Shown one piece after another: positions 35,082-43,300 of a stretch of DNA of 64,000 bases (within the stretch, counting starts at the first letter, position 1; the number at the start of each line of letters is the position of its first letter). Source of the stretch: CAZENU01 sp965117035 (GTDB lineage: Bacteria > Chloroflexota > Dehalococcoidia > Lucifugimonadales > CAZENU01); NCBI GenBank assembly GCA_965117035.1, contig OZ220748.1, positions 3,286,001 to 3,350,000 on the forward strand, written 5' to 3'. Both the position numbers and the translations under genes were made by a program. Under the pieces are notes generated by a model that saw nothing but the letters and a program-made list of their open reading frames with translations, made no database searches and had not been told where the DNA came from.

Positions 35082-36218
35082 CTACTCGTTGTCCTCGTCG
35101 GTGGACATGTTCTCGCCGCGCAGCAGCCCGGCGCGGATGTCGTAGCGCCCGGGGTGCTTCACGGGAAGCTGGCCCGAGTCGATCATCAGCTCCAGCGGGT
35201 TGACGCGGGTCTTCAGCGGCAGCGTCACGCGCTCGTGCAGGCGCGCCGACTCGTAGACGGCGTGGATCATCTCCAGCGCCTTGTAGCCGTTGGTCGCCTC
35301 GCCCCGGAACCCGGCCGACTCGTCCTCGACCCAGTCGGCCAGATCGGCGGCCTGCGCGGCACACCCCTCCCGGCTCTCGAAGGGCGCGCCTTCGCCCTCG
35401 GGACTGAAGAATCGGCCCTCGGGCGCCCTGTGCTCCCAGCGGCCCCGGGTCTCGGCGTTGAAGACCCTCAGGTAGGTCGGGCGCAGCTCGATCATCCCCT
35501 CCGAGCCATATATCGTGCAGCCCTGTTGGTAGGTCGGCGTGAGATCGCTGATGATCTGGGCGCGGGCGCCGCCCTCGAAGCCGAAGACCGCCTCGGCCCT
35601 GTCCTCGATCCGCGTGTTGCGCTCGTAGCGCTCCGTGCCGCGCTCCACCTGTCCCATCACCCACTCGCAGTCGATGTCGCCGAGCACGTAGCGGTACATG
35701 TCGGTGTGGTGGGACGCGTCGTTGGGCAGGCCCGAGCCTGAAACGCTCGTGAGCAGCTCCACCTTGCCGATCGCGCCCTCCGCGACCAGCTCCCGGGCCT
35801 GGGTATAGGACGGCAGGAACCGCCGCTGGTGCGCGATGCCGAGCTTGACGCCGTTGCGCTCGCAGGCCAGCAGCATCTCGGCCGCGCTGCCCAGGTCGAC
35901 GGCCATCGGCTTCTCGCACAGGATGGCCTTCGGCTTGCGCGCGGCGGCGGCGATCGTCCAGGTGGAGTGGCCCGCGTGCCAGGTGCCGATCGAGACGACG
36001 TCGAGCCGCTGCTTGTCGAGCATCTTGCGGGCGTTCGTGTAGTGCTTGGGGTGGTAATCGTCGTGTGCGCCGAAGACCCTGTCGTACTGGTCCATCGCGG
36101 CCGGGCTCACGTCGGCAAGGGCGACGACCTTGTAGCGGCCCGAGCGAAGATAGCCGTGAACGTGGCCCTGGGCCATGCCGCCGCAGCCTATGATTCCCGC
36201 TCTGAGCTTCCCGCCCAT
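35082..36218 (-). CDS. Gfo/Idh/MocA family oxidoreductase (1)
   Basis: 378 residues from ATG 36218, which follows GGAGGG; the open frame starts earlier in spacer. The Rossmann motif GIIGCGGMAQGHVHGYL, the catalytic EKPMAVDLGSA (Glu-Lys-Pro) and a substrate region with DASHHTDMYRYVLGDIDCEWV mark the family. It oxidises or reduces a sugar, inositol or similar polyol with NAD(P). It faces the LLM gene tail-to-tail and is 55 bases from a second family member upstream. Confidence 0.92.
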   Translation of the reverse strand: MGGKLRAGIIGCGGMAQGHVHGYLRSGRYKVVALADVSPAAMDQYDRVFGAHDDYHPKHYTNARKMLDKQRLDVVSIGTWHAGHSTWTIAAAARKPKAILCEKPMAVDLGSAAEMLLACERNGVKLGIAHQRRFLPSYTQARELVAEGAIGKVELLTSVSGSGLPNDASHHTDMYRYVLGDIDCEWVMGQVERGTERYERNTRIEDRAEAVFGFEGGARAQIISDLTPTYQQGCTIYGSEGMIELRPTYLRVFNAETRGRWEHRAPEGRFFSPEGEGAPFESREGCAAQAADLADWVEDESAGFRGEATNGYKALEMIHAVYESARLHERVTLPLKTRVNPLELMIDSGQLPVKHPGRYDIRAGLLRGENMSTDEDNE

Positions 36219-36273
36219 TGCGCCCTCCTTCCGCCCGAACGCGCGGCCCCCGGAGACGAGCCGGTGGCCGAGT

Positions 36274-37287
36274 CTATCCACCGGGTATGTGGCCGGTGGC
36301 CCGCAGCAGCGTCTCCTGCACCAGCAGCTCGTGGTCCAGCGACCGGTCGGGCTGCTTCTCCCCGCGGATGTCCTTCACGAAGGCCTCCAGCGAGGCGACG
36401 TACCTGGGCCGGGGCTCGAGATCGATGATCGACACGCCCGCCGGGTATCCGCCGCGAGGCTCCATCAGCGCGAGGCGGAGCGTGGTGGGCGGCTCCATAG
36501 GCTCCATTATGGCCGAGCCCGCCGAACCGTAGACCTCGAACCGCCTGGCCGTAGGCGTCGGCTCCATCGCGGCTATGTCTATCATCGCCATGGCGCCGTC
36601 GTACTCGAAGACGCCGAGGGTGTTGTTCGGAAAGCCCCCCGTCTCGATCACGTCCTCGCGCAGGAACGACGTGACCCGGTTGGGCCGTCCCAGTATCCAG
36701 ACGACCTGGTCGAGCACGTGAGACGCCAGGTCGTAGAAGGTGCCGCCGGGAGGCACCCGGCCCGGGTCCTGGCGCTCCGGCGGGATGTTCGTCGACATGT
36801 TGCCGCGGATCTTGAAGACGTCGCCCAGGAAGCCAGACCTTGCCCAGTCGGCGATACGTACGTAGCCGTCGTGGTAGCGGAACATGTAGCCGAGCTGGAT
36901 GAGCAGGCCCTGCTCCCGCGCGCTGGCGACCACCGCCTCGAACCGCTTGTAGTCGTCGCCGGCGGGCTTGTCGTAGAAGACGTGCTTTCCGGCGGCGACG
37001 ATCTCCTCGGTGTGGTGGAGGCTCTCGATGTTGGAGCCCTCGGAGGACACGGCGCCGATGGTGTCGTCCTCCAGTATCTCCGCCTTGTCGTCGAGCCAGC
37101 GCACCCGCGACCAGGGCGCCTCGCCGGACGACTCGAGCTCGCGGCGCCGGTCGGCGTCCGGCTCGTAGAGGCCGACCACCTCCACGTCCGGGTTCGCGAG
37201 CATGACGCCCAGGACCCCGCCGGCGTGGCCGTGCTTGGTCCCGTACTGCGCCATGCGTATCGTCTGTGAGGACACCGTCTTGATCAC
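36274..37287 (-). CDS. Gfo/Idh/MocA family oxidoreductase (2)
   Basis: About 337 residues from GTG 37287 (VIKTVSSQTIRMAQYGTKHG). The frame is open 26 codons further, without homology. The dinucleotide site is unusual, GTKHGHAGGVLGVML in place of GxGxxG, followed by the catalytic DKPAGDDYKRFE and LASHVLDQVVWILGRP. TAGAAT ends seven bases before the GTG and no ribosome-binding site is present, so the mRNA may be leaderless. Probably co-transcribed with the next family member (55-base gap). Confidence 0.85.
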   Translation of the reverse strand: MIKTVSSQTIRMAQYGTKHGHAGGVLGVMLANPDVEVVGLYEPDADRRRELESSGEAPWSRVRWLDDKAEILEDDTIGAVSSEGSNIESLHHTEEIVAAGKHVFYDKPAGDDYKRFEAVVASAREQGLLIQLGYMFRYHDGYVRIADWARSGFLGDVFKIRGNMSTNIPPERQDPGRVPPGGTFYDLASHVLDQVVWILGRPNRVTSFLREDVIETGGFPNNTLGVFEYDGAMAMIDIAAMEPTPTARRFEVYGSAGSAIMEPMEPPTTLRLALMEPRGGYPAGVSIIDLEPRPRYVASLEAFVKDIRGEKQPDRSLDHELLVQETLLRATGHIPGG

Positions 37288-37429
37288 GGGCGCAATTCTA
37301 TCAGCGGGGAAGTTGGCGTCAACCCACGGCCCGCTCCCACTGGCGCGGAACGGAGTGTCGGCCATTCAGAGGTCTCAGGAGGGCGAGGGCTCCGTGGGAA
37401 GGGGCGGAGCGGGTCGATTTCCTGTGAGC

Positions 37430-37565
37430 TGTTCCATTGTGTTCCAAAGTGTCCCATTCCTATCTGAGTGGTGGAACAGTTTGCTGAATAGTGGAACACT
37501 CGCTGTTCCACGTTTCCTATCTGAGGTGGAACAGGGAGGAACAAAATGGGACAGTGGTGTTCCAC
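37430..37565. repeat. Cluster of seven TGTTCCA/TGGAACA heptamers
   Basis: The heptamer occurs at about 37430, 37440, 37472, 37492, 37504, 37527 and 37558 in mixed orientation. A longer direct repeat, TTCCTATCTGAG followed by GTGGAACAG, occurs at 37457-37479 and 37514-37534. The block is AT-richer than the flanks. It could be a multi-site protein-binding region or decayed repeat DNA. Confidence 0.7.
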
Positions 37566-37658
37566 AGTCGATGGCGGATGGTTGGCAGTGGATGGCTTGG
37601 GACACGCGGGCATAGTAGCACATCCGTGCTGGCCGCCGCAACCGTCGTGAGGCGGTAG

Positions 37659-37839
37659 CACACTGTTCAGGGGGGCCAAACAAGACACAATCCGACGGCC
37701 CGATGAAACCGGCTGGTTCCGAGTGACCGCGACGCACCCTGCCGGGGATGGATTCCCGCCCCCGTCTTCACGAGGGCAGGCCCTTCGCGGGAACGACGGC
37801 GGTGGTGGCGTTCCCTCTCCGCAAGTCTGAACAGTTACG
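37659..37839. mobile_element. Possible second TIR (MITE-like) element
   Basis: The left end CACACTGTTCAG and the right end (complement) GTAACTGTTCAGA match the termini of the element at 21712-21893, and the length (about 181) is the same. Flanking octamers are GGCGGTAG (37651-37658) and GGCGGTGG (37840-37847), seven of eight identical. The interior is unrelated and contains a GGATTCCCGCC/GGGCAGG-type hairpin. Weaker than the first copy. Confidence 0.45.
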
Positions 37840-37999
37840 GGCGGTGGAGGACAAGTCTCGAAGGGAGGCGAACTTGCGGTGGCCGTTGAGACGCGAGGAG
37901 CGGGGCAGGAGCGTTGACCCTCCCAGCACAAGCGGGCTATGGTGTCAATCAGAAGCCTCCCGCGATAGCATGCGCACGAGGCGTGGAGAACGAAGTGTC

Positions 38000-38677
38000 A
38001 TGGGTGAGAGTGCGGGCCTCGCCAGAGAGTTCGACTACTACCTGGAGCATCAGGACGAGTTGGTGCTACAGTACGACGGGAAATTCGTGGTCATCAAGGA
38101 CTGCGCGGTGCTGGGCGCGTACGACACGCTCATCCAAGCCATCACCGACACCCAGAGGGACCATGAGCTGGGCACCTTCCTGGTGCAGGCCGTCAGTCCT
38201 GGGCCCGACGCGTACACTCAGTCCCACTCGCGTGTCATGAGCCTGCAAATGCCCGGCCCGTTCGCCTTCACGATGACGGCTGACGGGACGCCCAACGTCA
38301 TGCTCAGCGAATGGACCGCTGGGCCTGCGGGTGCTGACGAATCCACCCACCGCAGCTTTCGGGCGATCTGGGATACAGGCGCGACCCGCAGCGCAATCAC
38401 GCAACAAGTGGTCGACGAGTGCGGGCTGAAACCGAGCGGGAAGAGAAGGATCGAGCATGCGGGCGTCGCCGATGAGGCCGATGTCTACGCAGTCGACATC
38501 GCGCTGCCCAATCGCGTCTTGATCGAGTCCATCGAGGCCTCCCGGCTTAGCTTCGCTGGGGGAGACGTGCTCATAGGCATGGACATCATCAACATGGGCG
38601 ACTTCGCGATTACCCACCCGGGCGGTCAGAGCAAATTCACGTTTCAGATCCCGGCTCAGGCAGACATCGACTCGTAA
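38000..38677 (+). CDS. DUF5678-like domain fused to retropepsin-like aspartic protease
   Basis: 225 residues from ATG 38000. Residues about 8-70 (YYLEHQDELVLQYDGKFVVI, then GTFLVQAV) look like the small DUF5678-type module. The rest is a retroviral-type aspartyl protease: catalytic AIWDTGATRSAITQQVVDECGL (about 117-138) and the hydrophobic flap/end DVLIGMDIINMGDF. One DTGA per chain means it would work as a homodimer. It is probably cytoplasmic; the substrate is unknown. In-frame ATG 37970 is an alternative start. It is flanked on both sides by repeat DNA. Confidence 0.75.
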   Translation: MGESAGLAREFDYYLEHQDELVLQYDGKFVVIKDCAVLGAYDTLIQAITDTQRDHELGTFLVQAVSPGPDAYTQSHSRVMSLQMPGPFAFTMTADGTPNVMLSEWTAGPAGADESTHRSFRAIWDTGATRSAITQQVVDECGLKPSGKRRIEHAGVADEADVYAVDIALPNRVLIESIEASRLSFAGGDVLIGMDIINMGDFAITHPGGQSKFTFQIPAQADIDS

Positions 38678-38864
38678 CGGGGCAGCCCCCGCGTCCGCCC
38701 ACGAGTCGGGCAGAGCGACGCGCTCAAGACCGCTTGGCCAAGAGACGTCGGAAGGCCGCCGAATAGGGGACGCCTTTGATACGCGCCGGTCAAGGCACTG
38801 GCGCTACCCCGGGTGAGCGTGTTGCGTCTCGGCCCCCCGGGCGTGAACGGGCGCCCGGACGTGG

Positions 38865-39818
38865 CTACTCCCGCAGGCCCTCCATCATGGCGGCGAGCAG
38901 CTCCATCGTCTTGACGCCCTCGTCGAGGTCTGCGGCGGGCGGGCCGATGGGCGTTCCGTCCCTGACGGCGTCGAAGAAGTGCCGGGCCTGCTCCACGGTG
39001 CCGCCGCCTGAGCCGGCGTTCTCGATCTCGATGCGCCCGCCGTCCCGCATGACGTGGCCCTCCCGGATCCCCTCCAGGTAGGCGGAGACGTCGCGGCCGT
39101 GGATCTCGTAGCGCTCCAGCCGCGCGTCCGTCGTGTAGTTGGCCGTTATCGAGGCGACGCAGCCGTTCTCGAACTCGACCAGCGCGGCGTGGACGTCCTT
39201 GTACATCGAGAAACGCCGTTGGACGACGCTGTGCACCTGCTTCACGTCGGACCCGGCGAGCGCGCGCACGAGGTCGATCGCGTGGATCGGCGTCTCGTAG
39301 AGCATGTTGTCCATGACTTCCGGCGTGTAGCGTTCCCACTCCACCAGGCGGGTCATCGGCTTGTGGAACTCGCCCACGATCTGGGCGATGGGGCCCCGCG
39401 ACTCGACCATCTCGCGGGCCGCGACGACCATGGGATGGAAGCGGCGGTTCCAGGCGACCATCCCGAGCGCCCCGCTCTCCACGGCGGCGTCCCGGAGCTC
39501 CTCCGCCTCGGCCGTGCTCAGCCCCGGCGGCTTCTCGAGCATGGTGCTGACGCCGGCCCGGAGGCACGGCAGCGCGGCGACGGCGTTCAGGTGCGGCGGG
39601 GTCGCGACGATCGCGGCGTCCAGGTCCTCTGCGTCGAGCATCTCGTCGATGCTGGCGTACGACGCCTCCGGGGCGTACTTCGCCACGACCGCGTTCCGCG
39701 CCTCGTCGGACGGGTCGCAGACGGCCGCGAGCGTCACGTCATCGAACCCCGCCACGGTGTCGACGTGGTTCAGGCCCCTGGGACCGACGCCTATGACCGC
39801 TACTCTCAGCTTCGACAT
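38865..39818 (-). CDS. Gfo/Idh/MocA family oxidoreductase (3)
   Basis: 317 residues from ATG 39818 behind AGGAGGT. LRVAVIGVGPRGLNHVDTV is the NAD(P) loop and LEKPPGLSTAEAEELRDAA carries the catalytic Lys-Pro. YETPIHAIDLVRALAGSDV is the expected active-site His/Asp segment. The N-terminal half is well conserved. The substrate is unknown. It is separated from members 1 and 2 by the retropepsin gene and repeats. Confidence 0.9.
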   Translation of the reverse strand: MSKLRVAVIGVGPRGLNHVDTVAGFDDVTLAAVCDPSDEARNAVVAKYAPEASYASIDEMLDAEDLDAAIVATPPHLNAVAALPCLRAGVSTMLEKPPGLSTAEAEELRDAAVESGALGMVAWNRRFHPMVVAAREMVESRGPIAQIVGEFHKPMTRLVEWERYTPEVMDNMLYETPIHAIDLVRALAGSDVKQVHSVVQRRFSMYKDVHAALVEFENGCVASITANYTTDARLERYEIHGRDVSAYLEGIREGHVMRDGGRIEIENAGSGGGTVEQARHFFDAVRDGTPIGPPAADLDEGVKTMELLAAMMEGLRE

Positions 39819-40066
39819 GCCTGACCTCCTGCCATAAGTGATCACGTTCGAGGAACCGTGCGTGCAGCCTTCGATACGGCCCGCCCAAAGCGGCGGTCCT
39901 ACTCAGGGCGAGCGGGTTGCGTGGGCGGCCCAGAGCAGGGAGCCCGTTCGGGCTGAACGGGTTGTGTGTGTCGACTCTGATCAGGTGCCTCCGTCCAGGG
40001 TCTTTCCAAGTCAACGCAGATTGAGGGTGACATACTTGCATCGGCTGAACGCCCCCTCACCCTAAC

Positions 40067-40091
40067 CCTCTCCCGCAAGGGGAGAGGGAAT
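40067..40091. repeat. REP-like hairpin
   Basis: CCCTCTCCC, GCAA loop, GGGAGAGGG. Same family as 4082-4115. Confidence 0.6.
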
Positions 40092-40123
40092 AGTCGCAAG
40101 CCCCTGGCCTGCGCCCGACGAGA

Positions 40124-40153
40124 TTGTCTTTCGGCCGCGACGCGGGGTACAGT
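40124..40153 (+). promoter_or_regulatory. Possible promoter for FAH-family gene
   Basis: TTGTCT (40124-40129), 18 bases, TACAGT (40148-40153), 55 bases before the ATG. Each box has two mismatches to consensus. Confidence 0.4.
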
Positions 40154-40207
40154 AGGCCAGAATGCGGCCCCGGTCAACATTTTGGGGCCACCCAGGAGAG
40201 TGACGAC

Positions 40208-40981
40208 ATGAAGATATTGCGCTACGAGCTCGGTGGCCAGGCGGAGTTCGGCGTCCTGCACGAGGACGGCTCGGTGCTGGAGCTCGCGGGCTCGCCGTTC
40301 GACGGCCCTCGCGCCGGGGCGCGCGTCGCGGGTCTGGCCGACGTGCGCGTCCTCGCGCCGGTGGAGCCGTCGAAGATCATCTGCGTGGGCCTCAACTACG
40401 TCTCGCACATCGAGGAGTCGGGGGCGGCGACGCCCGAGTTCCCGATGCTGTTCATGAAGCCCGCGACGGCCGTCGTCGCGCACGGCGAGCCGATCGTCTA
40501 CCCGGCACACGGCAAGGTCGTGCACCACGAGGCGGAGCTGACGGCGGTGATCGGCCGGGAGGCGCGGCGCGTGTCCGAGGAGGCCGCGCTCGACTACGTG
40601 CTCGGGTACACGTGCGGCAACGACGTGAGCGAGCGGGTGATACAGGCGGCGGAGATGAAGAACGGCGCGATGCTGGTCGGCAAGAGCATCGACACCTTCT
40701 GCCCGCTGGGGCCCGTCATCGCCACCGACCCCGACCCGACCGACATGGAGATCATGGCCCGCGTCAACGGCGAGACGAAGCAGAGCTCGAACACCTCCGA
40801 CCTGCTCTTCTCGGTGGCGCACCTCGTCTCGTACATCAGCCAGTCGATCACCCTCGTCCCGGGAGACGTCATCCTGACGGGCACGCCGGAGGGCGTCGGC
40901 CCAATAGCGGCGGGCGACACTGTGGAGATCGAGCTGTCCGGCGTCGGCGTGCTCAGCAACCCGGTGGTGGCGGAATGCTGA
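40208..40981 (+). CDS. Fumarylacetoacetate hydrolase (FAH) family protein
   Basis: 257 residues from ATG 40208 with GGAGAG seven bases upstream. The FAH fold is shown by KIICVGLNYVSHIEE, FMKPATAVVAHGEPIVYP, the metal ligands in HHEAELTAVIG and YTCGNDVSERVIQ, and VILTGTPEGVGPI. Members hydrolyse, hydrate or decarboxylate diketo or oxo acids in aromatic and sugar catabolism. The final codons (GVGVLSNPVVAEC and stop) have been duplicated downstream as part of a five-unit tandem array. Confidence 0.93.
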   Translation: MKILRYELGGQAEFGVLHEDGSVLELAGSPFDGPRAGARVAGLADVRVLAPVEPSKIICVGLNYVSHIEESGAATPEFPMLFMKPATAVVAHGEPIVYPAHGKVVHHEAELTAVIGREARRVSEEAALDYVLGYTCGNDVSERVIQAAEMKNGAMLVGKSIDTFCPLGPVIATDPDPTDMEIMARVNGETKQSSNTSDLLFSVAHLVSYISQSITLVPGDVILTGTPEGVGPIAAGDTVEIELSGVGVLSNPVVAEC

Positions 40982-41656
40982 CGGACATCGTCCCGAACGG
41001 CGTCAGACGCGCGTCGGGCGGGGATGGCTGACGTGACCCCGCCCCAGGTCCTTCGGCTTCGCTCAGGACGACAGTTGTCTGGGCGTCGGCGTGCTCAGCA
41101 ACCCCGTTGTGGCGGAGTGCTGAGCGCGCCACCCGAACGGCGTTAGACGCGCGTCGGGCGGGGATGGCTGACGTGACCCCCGCCCCAGGTCCTTCGGCTT
41201 CGCTCAGGACGACAGTTGTCTGGGCGTCGGTGTGCTCAGCAACCGCGTTGTGGCGGAGTGCCGAGCGCGCCACCCTAACGGAGTGAGACGCACGTCGGGC
41301 GGGGATGGCTGACGTGGCCCAGCCCCAGGTCCTTCGGCTTCGCTCAGGACGACAGTTCTTCGGGCGTCGGTGGGCTCAGCAACCGCGTAGTGGCGGAGGC
41401 CTGAGCGCGCCACCCTGACGGAGTGAGACGCGCGTCGGGCGGGGATGGCTGACGTGGCCCAGCCCCAGGTCCTTCGGCTTCGCTCAGGACGACAGTTGTC
41501 TGGGCATCGGTGTGCTCAGCAACCGCGTAGTGGCGGAGGCCTGAGCGCGCCCACCCTAACGGAGTGAGACGCACGTCGGGCGGGGATGGCTGACGTGGCC
41601 CAGCCCCAGGTCCTTCGGCTTCGCTCAGGACGACAGTTGTCTGGGCGTCGACGCGC
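40941..41656. repeat. Five-unit ~140-bp tandem array seeded by the FAH 3' end
   Basis: Units begin at 40941, 41083, 41224, 41364 and 41504 (lengths 142, 141, 140, 140, 141), with a partial sixth at 41645. Each unit starts with a copy of the last ~40 bases of the FAH gene (GCGTCGG, GTGCTCAGCAACC) including its stop. It runs on to CAGGTCCTTCGGCTTCGCTC-AGGACGACAG, a hairpin half-element also related to the palindrome at 60498-60596. Gene-like frames in the array are repeat translations. Confidence 0.92.
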
Positions 41657-41687
41657 CCAGGACGGGTGACGTTACGCGGCCCCCGGC
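40982..41687. other. Non-coding stretch occupied by tandem array
   Basis: The 706-base gap between the FAH stop and the UGSC gene is almost entirely tandem array; nothing else is seen. Confidence 0.7.
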
Positions 41688-42230
41688 CTAGCCCTTGGCG
41701 AGCAGGATGCGGAGCGTGTCGGGGGCGGCGCGGACGGCGTAGTCGCGCAGCTCCTCCTCGGACAGGTGGGCCATCGGGTGCGGCAGGACCACGAACGGGT
41801 AGTCCGGGATTCCGCCCAGCTTCGACATCGCCTTGGCGCTCGATATGAACGGCTCGGTGCAGATGGCTACCGCGGGGACGCCGCGCTTCTCCATCTCGAT
41901 CGCGTCGTGCACACTGCACGACGAACAGGACCCTCAGTCTCCCGACGCGGTGATCACCGCGTCGCACCTCTCGGCGAGCTCGTCGAGCATCTCCTTCGGG
42001 GCTGGCCGCGAGGCGTTGCCCTTGTTCCTGGCGACGGTCCCGGCGAACTGGTAGCGGTCGGCGAGCACCTCGCCGACCATGTCGAGGAATCCGGCCGCGT
42101 ACTCCTTGCCGTTGGAGAGCAGCCCGATTGTGGCGCCCTCCAGCGAGGAGGGCCGGGGCGCGATCACGGCGCTGGCCGGTATGTGGTCGGAAGTCGGGTC
42201 GAGGACTTCGATCCTGGTAGCTGTGGCCAT
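41688..42230 (-). CDS. UGSC-motif protein, predicted selenoprotein (UGA = Sec99)
   Basis: Two open stretches in the same minus-strand frame (42230-41937 and 41933-41688) are joined by one TGA at 41936-41934. Reading it as selenocysteine gives 180 residues with VITASGD-U-GSCSSCSVHDAIEME around position 99, the expected U/C-G-S-C redox motif of the UGSC family. Conservation continues on both sides: NGKEYAAGFLDMVGEVLADRY before, RGVPAVAICTEPF and DYPFVVLPHPMAHL after. A 9-bp perfect hairpin starts 10 bases after the UGA. ATG 42230 follows GAGGAGGAG. It is second in an operon with the gene at 42275-43243. Function unknown, probably a thiol/selenol redox enzyme. Confidence 0.82.
41903..41923 (-). 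promoter_or_regulatory. Bacterial SECIS-like hairpin
   Basis: On the minus strand, 10 bases after the UGA, CGTCGTGCA pairs perfectly with TGCACGACG around a GTG loop; the loop lies 19 bases after the UGA. A short apical loop with an early G at 16-37 bases from the UGA is what known bacterial SECIS elements show. The hairpin is within the coding sequence, as required in bacteria. Confidence 0.7.
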
Positions 42231-42274
42231 TGGTCTGCTCCTCCTCGTCGGTGTCTCCTGAGTCTACAGGAGAT

Positions 42275-43243
42275 TCACTGCGCCGGCCAGGCTTCGATCA
42301 CCCGCGTGGTGGACACGGAGTTGACCCCGGTGCCCCACAGCGGGATTATCGCACACGCGCCGCCCGCCGCGCCGCCCGCGACGACGACGGTGATGCAGTC
42401 GGGGCCCTTGACCACGCCCGGCGCGCGTTCGTGCAGCTTCTCACGCAGGTCCTGCTTCGACCAGCCCGCGGCCTCCATATGTCCCAGCGCCTCGGGCGAT
42501 ACGACCAGCACGAGCTCGTCCTGGCCGCTGCCCGACGCCCGCAGCACACGCTCGAAGCCGCCCGCGACGTCGGACGCGTCGACGCCGGTCTGGATGGGCG
42601 AGATGCCGGCGAACACGGTTACGGTGCTCTGGTCGGCTCTGTAGCCGCGTTCCACGTGCAGCGGCTCCCACGGGCTGGCGTCCTCGGCCTCGGCGATGCA
42701 CCATGAATAGCGCCCGCCGTGGCCCAGCGTGCCCTTGTCCAGCACGCCCGTCACCGCTCCGGTCACGTTGGAGATGATGAGCCGGATGGCGCGCCCTATC
42801 GTGCTATTGGCGCGGTTGCCCGGGCCGAATAGGCTCACGCCGGAGTTCATCCCCAGCTCTCGCGTGACCGGGCCGTTCACGACGGTCAGCGTGGCGGCGC
42901 CCATCGTGCTGACCGAAATGGCGTGCAGGTTGTAGGCGGGGTCGCTGATTGCGTCGACCGCCGCGAGCACGACCGGGAAGTGCTCCGGCAGGCAGCCCGC
43001 CATGACGGCGTTGACCGCCGCCTTCTCCACGGTGATCACGCGGCCCTTGGTCGGCTCCTCTCCCGCGATGTCCGAGGGCGAGCGCCCGACGCGGTCGACG
43101 AACTCGCGCACGCGCTCCACGGTCGGCGGGACGATGGGCAGGCCGTCGGTCCAGCCCTGTTCGAAATAGTGCTCCATCGCCGCGACGGCGTCGTCGAACT
43201 CGAGGCGGTTGGAGGTCAGCGGCTGCGTGCTCAACGGACGCAC
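42275..43243 (-). CDS. Conserved protein of unknown function, UGSC operon partner
   Basis: 322 residues from GTG 43243. I do not recognise a named domain. It opens with an acidic helix containing YFEQGWTDGLPIVPPTVERV, then GRVITVEKAAVNAVMAGCLPEHFPVVLAA. Gly-rich strands (STMGAATLTVVNGPVTRELGMNSG, conserved-looking) and Cys at IAEAEDASPW-YSWC and GPDCITVVVAGGAAGG follow. It is soluble, with no signal. It is 44 bases upstream of the UGSC gene, with its own strong promoter, so it should act with it. Several Cys make a role as redox partner or enzyme subunit possible, but that is inference. Confidence 0.7.
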   Translation of the reverse strand: MRPLSTQPLTSNRLEFDDAVAAMEHYFEQGWTDGLPIVPPTVERVREFVDRVGRSPSDIAGEEPTKGRVITVEKAAVNAVMAGCLPEHFPVVLAAVDAISDPAYNLHAISVSTMGAATLTVVNGPVTRELGMNSGVSLFGPGNRANSTIGRAIRLIISNVTGAVTGVLDKGTLGHGGRYSWCIAEAEDASPWEPLHVERGYRADQSTVTVFAGISPIQTGVDASDVAGGFERVLRASGSGQDELVLVVSPEALGHMEAAGWSKQDLREKLHERAPGVVKGPDCITVVVAGGAAGGACAIIPLWGTGVNSVSTTRVIEAWPAQ

Positions 43244-43269
43244 CTCTTCCGGGCAAGTGGCTGGGGCCG

Positions 43270-43300
43270 ATTATATGCGATGGGCCCCCGTGCCGGTCAA
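43270..43300 (-). promoter_or_regulatory. Promoter of the UGSC operon
   Basis: Minus strand TTGACC (43300-43295), 19 bases, TATAAT (43275-43270), 26 bases before the GTG. A perfect -10 and a five-of-six -35 with a slightly long spacer. Confidence 0.6.

Larger units (their letters stand above)
37288..37999. other. 712-base gap: repeat cluster and TIR element, no clear gene
   Basis: Contains the TGTTCCA/TGGAACA cluster at 37430-37565 and a TIR element at 37659-37839. Open frames crossing it are low-complexity readings of those repeats, and I accept none as coding. Confidence 0.6.
39819..40207. other. Repeat-rich gap before FAH gene
   Basis: No gene seen. Holds a REP-like hairpin CCCTCTCCC-GCAA-GGGGAGAGGG (40067-40091) inside a C-rich CCCTCACCCTAA tract, dispersed repeat fragments around 39870-39965, and a promoter-like pair before the FAH gene. 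Confidence 0.55.

Noticed and set aside
37202..37615. 137-aa plus-strand frame over the TGTTCCA cluster
   Set aside because: No homology recognised, begins inside the opposite-strand oxidoreductase and is made mostly of repeat sequence.
41934..41936. UGA in the UGSC gene as an ordinary nonsense mutation
   Set aside because: It falls exactly at the U/C position of the redox motif, the frame and conservation continue beyond it, and a SECIS-like hairpin follows; a random stop would not give all three.
40953..41967. Several minus-strand frames repeating TTVVLSEAEGPGAG
   Set aside because: They are translations of the 140-bp tandem array, ending with antisense of the UGSC gene.
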